Origin: UBA10649 sp963749905
GTDB lineage: Bacteria > Actinomycetota > Actinomycetes > S36-B12
NCBI GenBank assembly: GCA_963749905.1
Contig: CAVVOF010000006.1
Coordinates: 124,001-188,000, forward strand
Reading direction: 5' to 3'
Length of the DNA: 64,000 nt
The translations under genes were made by a program, and so were the position numbers. Each line of letters opens with the position of its first letter. The stretch's first letter is position 1. Below, piece by piece: positions 59,701 through 64,000 of this stretch. The notes beneath the pieces were generated by a model, which was given only the letters and a program-made list of their open reading frames with translations, was not told the DNA's origin and did no database searches.

Positions 59701-61260
59701 TTGGTGACCTGCGCGAAGAGCTGCGTGAAGTAGTCGAAGATCATCCGCGGGCGGGAGGACAGCACCGCGATCGGGCGTGTCGGTGCCCATCGAGCCGATC
59801 GGCTCCACGCCGGTGCGCGCCATCGGCTCGACGAGGATGCGCAGCTCCTCCTCGGTGTAGCCGAAGGTCTGCTGCCGCCGGGCGACCGACTCCGGCGTGT
59901 GCACGATGTGCTCGCGCTCGGGCAGCGACTCGAGGTGGATCAGGCCGGCATGCAGCCACTCGCCGTAGGGATACTGCGCGGCGAGCTCCGCCTTGATCTC
60001 GTCGTCCTCGATGATCCGACCGGCGACGGTGTCGACGAGGAACATGTGGCCGGGCTGCAGGCGGCCCTTGCGCACGATGCGCGCCGGCTCGATGTCGAGG
60101 ACACCGGCCTCGGAGGCCAGCACGACCAGGCCGTCGTCGGTCACCCAGAAGCGGCCCGGGCGCAGCCCGTTGCGGTCGAGCACCGCGCCGATCTGCGTGC
60201 CGTCGGTGAAGCAGACGTTGGCCGGCCCGTCCCATGGCTCCATGAAGTTGGCGTGGAACTCGTAGAAGGCGCGTCGGGCGGGATCCATCGACGGGTTGTT
60301 CTCCCACGCCTCCGGGATCATCATCAGGACCGCGTGCGGCAGGGAGCGACCGCCGAGGTGCAGCAGCTCGAGCACCTCGTCGAACGACGCCGAGTCGCTG
60401 CCGCCGGGGGTGCAGATCGGGAAGAGCCGCGTGATGTCGCCCGGAGATGACGTCGGACGTGAGCATCGCCTCGCGCGCCTGCATCCAGTTGCGGTTGCCC
60501 TTGCACGGTGTTGATCTCGCCGTTGTGGGAGATGTAGCGGTAGGGGTGCGCCAGTGGCCAGGACGGGAAGGTGTTCGTCGAGAACCGCGAGTGCACGAGG
60601 GCGAGCGCGGACTCGGTGCGCGGGTCGGAGAGCTCCGGGTAGAACGGCTCGAGCTGTGCGGTCGTCAGCATGCCCTTGTAGACGATCGTGCGAGCCGACA
60701 GCGAGGCGAAGTAGACCCCCAGCTCGTGCTCGATGCGCTTGCGCAGCGCGAAGGCGCGGCGGTCGAGTTCGAGCCCCGCCAGCTCGTCGAACTCAGATGC
60801 GACGAACAGGTACTGCCAGGGCCGGCATGACACTGCGCGCCGTGGCCCCCACCAGCGTCGGGTCCGTCGGCACCGGGCGCCAGCCCAGGACCCGAAGGCC
60901 CTCCTGGACGGCGATGGCGGCCACGCCCTCGCGGACGATCTCGGCCTCCACCTCGTCGGTGGGCAGGAATCCGATGCCGACCGCGTAGCCGCCCGGGTCC
61001 GGCAGCGGGAAGTCGACCACGTCCCGGAACAGGCGGTCCGGCACCTGGAGCAGGATCCCGGCGCCGTCGCCGCTGTCCGGCTCGGCACCCGACGCGCCGC
61101 GGTGCTCGAGGTTGCGCAGGGCGGTGAGGGCCTTGTCGACGATGTCGTGGGAGGCGGCGCCGGTGAGGGTGGCCACGAAGGCGACGCCGCAGGCATCGTG
61201 CTCGTCGCGTCCGTCGTAGAGGCCCTGGGCGGCCGGCTGCGCCGAGGTGAACATGGGCAT
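56708..61260 (-). CDS. gltB: Glutamate synthase large subunit (many frameshifts)
   Basis: Converts glutamine and 2-oxoglutarate to two glutamates. The span of about 1,517 codons matches the family. In order: the N-terminal Cys of the amidotransferase in EHDACGVAFVA, RFSTNTFPSWPLAHPYR, the central domain (FCGFAGVRVSGLYP), the FMN domain (KRFSTGAMSYGSISQEAH, ISPPPHHDIYSIEDLAQLI), the [3Fe-4S] cysteines in SGCVMMRVCHLDTCPVGVAT, and the C-terminal beta-helix (GGRIVIRPH, MTGGVAVILGATGRNLGAGM). About ten frame changes lie near 60821, 60507, 60440, 59775, 58730, 58168, 57465, 57405, 56920 and 56815. The ATG pair at 61260/61254 is the likely start, with a short propeptide before Cys. Confidence 0.93.
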
Positions 61261-61350
61261 CCATTCGTCGTCCGCAGCAGCACCGCGGGGCGGCCGGCCC
61301 GGGAGGGCCATGCTGCAGGGGCGGGACGACGTTGGCCCGCGCCGGCGAGA

Positions 61351-62267
61351 CTACCCGATGGCGGGCGGGCGATCACCCTCGGGCGTGGGGTCCGTGGGGT
61401 CCGCGGGGTCCGTGAGGTCCGTGGGCTCCGCCGGCTCCCGGGTGAGCACGGCCTCCCGGCCCGGCCGTCGGCGGGCCGACACGATCAGGTAGACGAGCGC
61501 GCCGAGCCCGACCAGTACCGACGGTCCATACGTTCAGGCGCAGGCCGAGGATGGTGTTGGCGGCGTCGATGCGCAGGGCCTCGATCCAGACCCGGCCCAT
61601 CGAGTACAGCAGCACGTAGAGGGCGAAGACCCGGCCGTGGCCCATCTGGAAGCGCCGGTCCGCCCAGACCAGGACCAGCGACCATCCCGATCAGCCACAG
61701 CGACTCGTAGAGGAAGGTCGGGTGGAAGGTCGCGAACTGCTCGTAGCCCGACGGCCGGTTGGACCGCGTCGATCTCCAGGCCCCACGGCAGGTCCGTCGG
61801 GGCGCCGAAGAGCTCCTGGTTGAACCAGTTCCCGAGGCGGCCGATCGCCTGCGCCACGGCGATGCCCGGGGCGATCGCGTCGCCGACCGGCGGCAGGAGC
61901 ACGCCGGCGCGACGCGCGCCGATCCAGGCGCCGAGCGCGCCGAGGGCGACCGCGCCCCAGATGCCCAGGCCGCCGTCCCAGATGCGCAGCGCGCCGACGA
62001 GTCCGCGGCCACCCTCGGGCCGAAGTAGAGCTGGTTGTCCGAGACGACGTGGTACAGCCGGCCGCCGATGATGCCGAACGGGCACCGCCCAGATCGCGAT
62101 GTCGGTGATGACGCCCGGCCGCGCCGCCGCGGGCGACGTAGCGGCGGTTGCCCCAGCCAGACCGCGACGACGATGCCCAGCACGATCAGCAGCGCGTACG
62201 CACGCATCGGCAGCGGGCCGAGGTTCCAGACGCCCTGCTCGGGGCTGGGGATGCTGGTGAGGAGCAC
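61351..62267 (-). CDS. lgt: Prolipoprotein diacylglyceryl transferase (many frameshifts)
   Basis: Membrane enzyme that adds diacylglycerol to the lipobox cysteine. Segments in order: MRAYALLIVLGIVVAVWLG, FGIIGGRLYHVVSDNQLYFG (catalytic GRLYH), RIWDGGLGIWGAVALGALGAW, GRLGNWFNQELFGAPTDLPW (signature), YEQFATFHPTFLYESLWLIG and FALYVLLYSMGRVWIEALR. Seven or so frame changes (about 62153, 62125, 62082, 62012, 61762, 61681 and 61528) break about 305 residues. The GTG start at 62267 lies one base after the upstream stop. The true end is TAG at 61351, after a Pro/Thr/Asp-rich tail coded by 9-bp repeats. Confidence 0.9.
61387..61431 (-). repeat. Five 9-bp tandem repeats in the lgt tail
   Basis: Five units of the form GGGGTCCGT/C (plus strand) encode a repeated Thr-Asp-Pro tail at the C-terminus of Lgt. 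The copies differ at one or two bases. Being a multiple of three, copy-number change would keep the frame. Confidence 0.75.
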
Positions 62268-62268
62268 G

Positions 62269-63143
62269 TCAGCGCCGCGCCGCGCCGGTCAGGACGCCGA
62301 CGGCGACGGAACCGCGCGCCTCGCCGGAGCCTGCGGCCGCGGTCTCGTCGACGAGCGTCTCGAGCGCCTCCGGATCGACGAGGATCTCAGTCGGCATCTC
62401 GATGCCGTTGAGCAGCGCGTACGGAGTACCGGGGTGGCCGTTCTCGTGGAAGGTCGCACCGGTGTTGGTCGCGAAGCCCAGGTAGGTGCCGTCGGTGACG
62501 CACTGCGTGAACGTGTCCAGCTCCGCACCGGTGAGGCCGGCCTCACTGCCGAACGAGATCAGCTGCTCGTCGGTGAAGCCGTCACCCTCGACGACGGGCT
62601 GGTTGGCGAACACGGTCTCGTGGAACTCGTTCGTCTTGCCGGCGTCGATCGCGCAGCCGAAGGCCGCGGTGGCGCGCGTCGAGGAGTTCAGGATGCCCGG
62701 GTCGCCGCCGTCGTTGACCGGTCGAGGAAGGTGGCCATGCGCCAGAGCAGGTGGACCTGGCCGGCGTCGGCGAGCTCGACGATGCCGGCGCCGTTGGCCT
62801 CCTCGACCGCGCCGCAGGCCGGGCACTGGAAGTCCTCCCAGATCTCCAGCACGGGGGCGTCCGCGCCGGCGGTGCCGACCGGCACCGCGTACTTGAAGGG
62901 GTCGTCGGCCGGCAGGACCGTGGCCGGCAGTGCCGCCCCGGGGTCGGCGACCGGGATGTCCGTCGCCACCGTGTCCGAGGAGTTGCGGGCGACCAGGGCC
63001 ACGCCGATGATGCCGACCACCACGACCACCACGGTGATGGCGCCGATGATCCGGACCGTCCGCTCGCGCCGACGCTCCTGAGCGGCGGCCGCATCGCGCG
63101 CCGCTGCCGCCTTGTCCCGACGGTTCTTCCCGGACTCGCTCAT
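62269..63143 (-). CDS. DsbA-like thioredoxin-fold membrane protein (one frameshift)
   Basis: A protein of about 291 residues anchored by one N-terminal segment (IIGAITVVVVVVGIIGVALVA, about 30-50) with the thioredoxin fold outside. VLEIWEDFQCPACGAVEE carries the CPAC active site, and YALLNGIEMPTEILVDPEAL holds the cis-proline region (GIEMPTE). It resembles actinobacterial DsbA/membrane thiol oxidoreductases placed between trpA and lgt. One apparent missing base near 62722 separates the halves. The ATG at 63143 has AGGAGG nine bases upstream. A role in folding exported cysteine proteins is inferred. Confidence 0.88.
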
Positions 63144-63245
63144 CTGCACGCTCCTCCTGCTCGTCGCGCCACGTCTGGCGCTTGGGTGTCCCGTACACCT
63201 TACGGGGTCGGTGTGGTTGACGCTTCAAGGGATCCCGCGGTTCCC

Positions 63246-64000
63246 TCAGCCGGCCCGGACGCCGGCCGCGAGCTCGCCGGCGAGCTCGGCCACCGCGGCC
63301 ACGGCGGCCGCCTGGTCGGGGGCCTGCAGGATGCGCTTGACGAACGCCGAGCCGACGATGACGCCGTCGGCGTAGCGGCGCCACCTCAGCCGCCTGCTCC
63401 CCCGTCGAGACGCCGAGCCCGACCGCGATCGGCAGGTCGGTGAGTGCCCGCGCAGCGGCGCACCAGCTCGGGGGCCGCAGAACTGACCGGCCGACCGCGC
63501 CCCCGTGACGCCCATCGTCGAGGCGGCGTACAGGAAGCCCGACGTCACCGAGGTGACCACCGTCGATGCGGTCATCGGTCGAGGACGGGGCGACCAGGAA
63601 GATCCGATCCAGCCCCCGCGCGCTCGTCGCCGCGATCCAGTCGCCGGCCTCCTCGGGCGTCAGGTCCGGGGTGATGACGCCCTGACCGCCGGCCTCGGCC
63701 AGCCGGGCGGCGAAGCGATCGACGCCGTACTGCTCGATCGGGTTCCAGTAGGACATCACGACGGGGAACAGCGCCGGTCGCGGCCACGGCGGCCACCACG
63801 TCGAGGACGACGTCGGTCGTGGTGCCGGCCGCCAGCGCACGGCTCGACGGCCGCCTGGATGTCCGGGCCGTCCATCAGCGGGTCCGAGTAGGGCAGGCCC
63901 ACCTCGACGATGTCGACGCCGGCGGCGACCATGGCGGTGATGAGCTCGATGCCCTCGGCTCGGGGTCGGGAAGCCGGCCGGCAGGTAGCCGATCAGCGCC
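63246..64000 (-). CDS. trpA: Tryptophan synthase alpha chain, C-terminal part (cut by window edge, frameshifts)
   Basis: Cleaves indole-glycerol phosphate to indole for TrpB. The 5' end lies beyond base 64000. Recoverable blocks are FPVVMSYWNPIEQYGVDRFA, AGGQGVITPDLTPEEAGDW, LDRIFLVAPSSTDDRI, TSGFLYAASTMGVTGAR, LPIAVGLGVSTGEQAAEVA and ADGVIVGSAFVKRI, which cover the barrel strands including the phosphate-binding loops. At least seven frame changes occur (about 63955, 63835, 63775, 63580, 63490, 63455 and 63385), the densest in the window. The TGA at 63246 is followed by about 100 bases before the DsbA-like gene, with a GGTGT-ACGG-GACACC hairpin at 63186-63200. Confidence 0.92.

Noticed and set aside
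56708..61260. gltB split into several smaller genes
   Set aside because: The fragments join in order into one full-length GltB with every cofactor motif. No start sites or ribosome-binding sites mark separate genes.
63144..63245. A tRNA or small RNA in the trpA to DsbA-like gap
   Set aside because: Only a five-base-stem hairpin (63186-63200) is visible. No cloverleaf or TTCG-type arm was found.

Overview
The window is a very GC-rich, gene-dense chromosomal segment from a member of the Actinomycetota. The evidence is the gene order (argCJBDRH next to tyrS; infC-rpmI-rplT-trmH; pyrR-pyrBC-carAB-pyrK-pyrD-pyrF-mihF-gmk-rpoZ-coaBC-metK-priA-def-fmt-rsmB-rpe-ribD-ribE-ribAB-ribH; trpA-thioredoxin-lgt-gltBD-pyk), the actinobacterial integration host factor mihF, a degenerate PriA, DUF1844 beside infC, and a SAM-IV-type riboswitch. 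The order within the phylum cannot be fixed by eye. A PyrK/PyrD-1B pair in the pyr operon fits Propionibacteriales- or Frankiales-like lineages. Almost everything is on the minus strand, in long operons with 1-8 bp stop/start overlaps (GTGA, ATGA, TGATG).

Layout. 1-7.2 kb is accessory: the 5' part of tyrS, a DinB-like protein, a giant CheB-CheR-coiled coil-PAS-GGDEF-EAL signalling protein, a 3-methyladenine DNA glycosylase, a small zinc-ribbon protein, a DUF5701-like protein, a ferredoxin with a [3Fe-4S]-type cysteine pattern, a cupin and a small secreted protein. 7.2-14.2 kb is the arginine operon argCJBDRH with a VanZ-HNH-like gene behind it and a candidate ArgR operator in front. 14.2-24 kb is the phenylalanyl-tRNA synthetase/translation block (pheST, trmH, rplT, rpmI, infC). 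It is interrupted by a sulfate-activation cassette (cysD, fused cysNC) and an oxygenase-like gene, all coupled to pheS. 24-28.8 kb holds DUF1844, a membrane alpha/beta-hydrolase, sseB, hisG, hisE and a VOC protein. 28.8-35.7 kb is the riboflavin operon plus rpe, rsmB, fmt and def. 35.7-41.5 kb is priA, metK under a SAM-IV-like riboswitch, coaBC, rpoZ and gmk. 41.5-52.3 kb is the pyrimidine operon, led by pyrR with a PyrR-binding RNA motif at its ribosome-binding site. 52.3-64 kb is DUF2252, pyk, gltD, gltB, lgt, a DsbA-like protein and the 3' part of trpA.

The metabolic logic is biosynthetic housekeeping. It covers glutamate synthesis (GltBD), arginine, UMP, riboflavin, methionine/SAM, CoA, PAPS, two early histidine enzymes and the end of the tryptophan pathway, with translation initiation, peptide deformylation and tRNA charging genes interleaved.

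Sequence quality matters for reading this annotation. Many conserved, normally essential genes (carB, carA, gltB, gltD, pyrD, pyrK, pyrF, lgt, trpA, priA, cysNC and others) are broken by single-base shifts. Most look like one extra G or C, and they cluster at 41-47 kb and 55-64 kb. I treat them as consensus errors, annotate each as one gene across its full span, and give approximate shift points. No rRNA, tRNA, CRISPR array, insertion sequence or prophage was recognised. No gap between genes exceeds about 225 bases.
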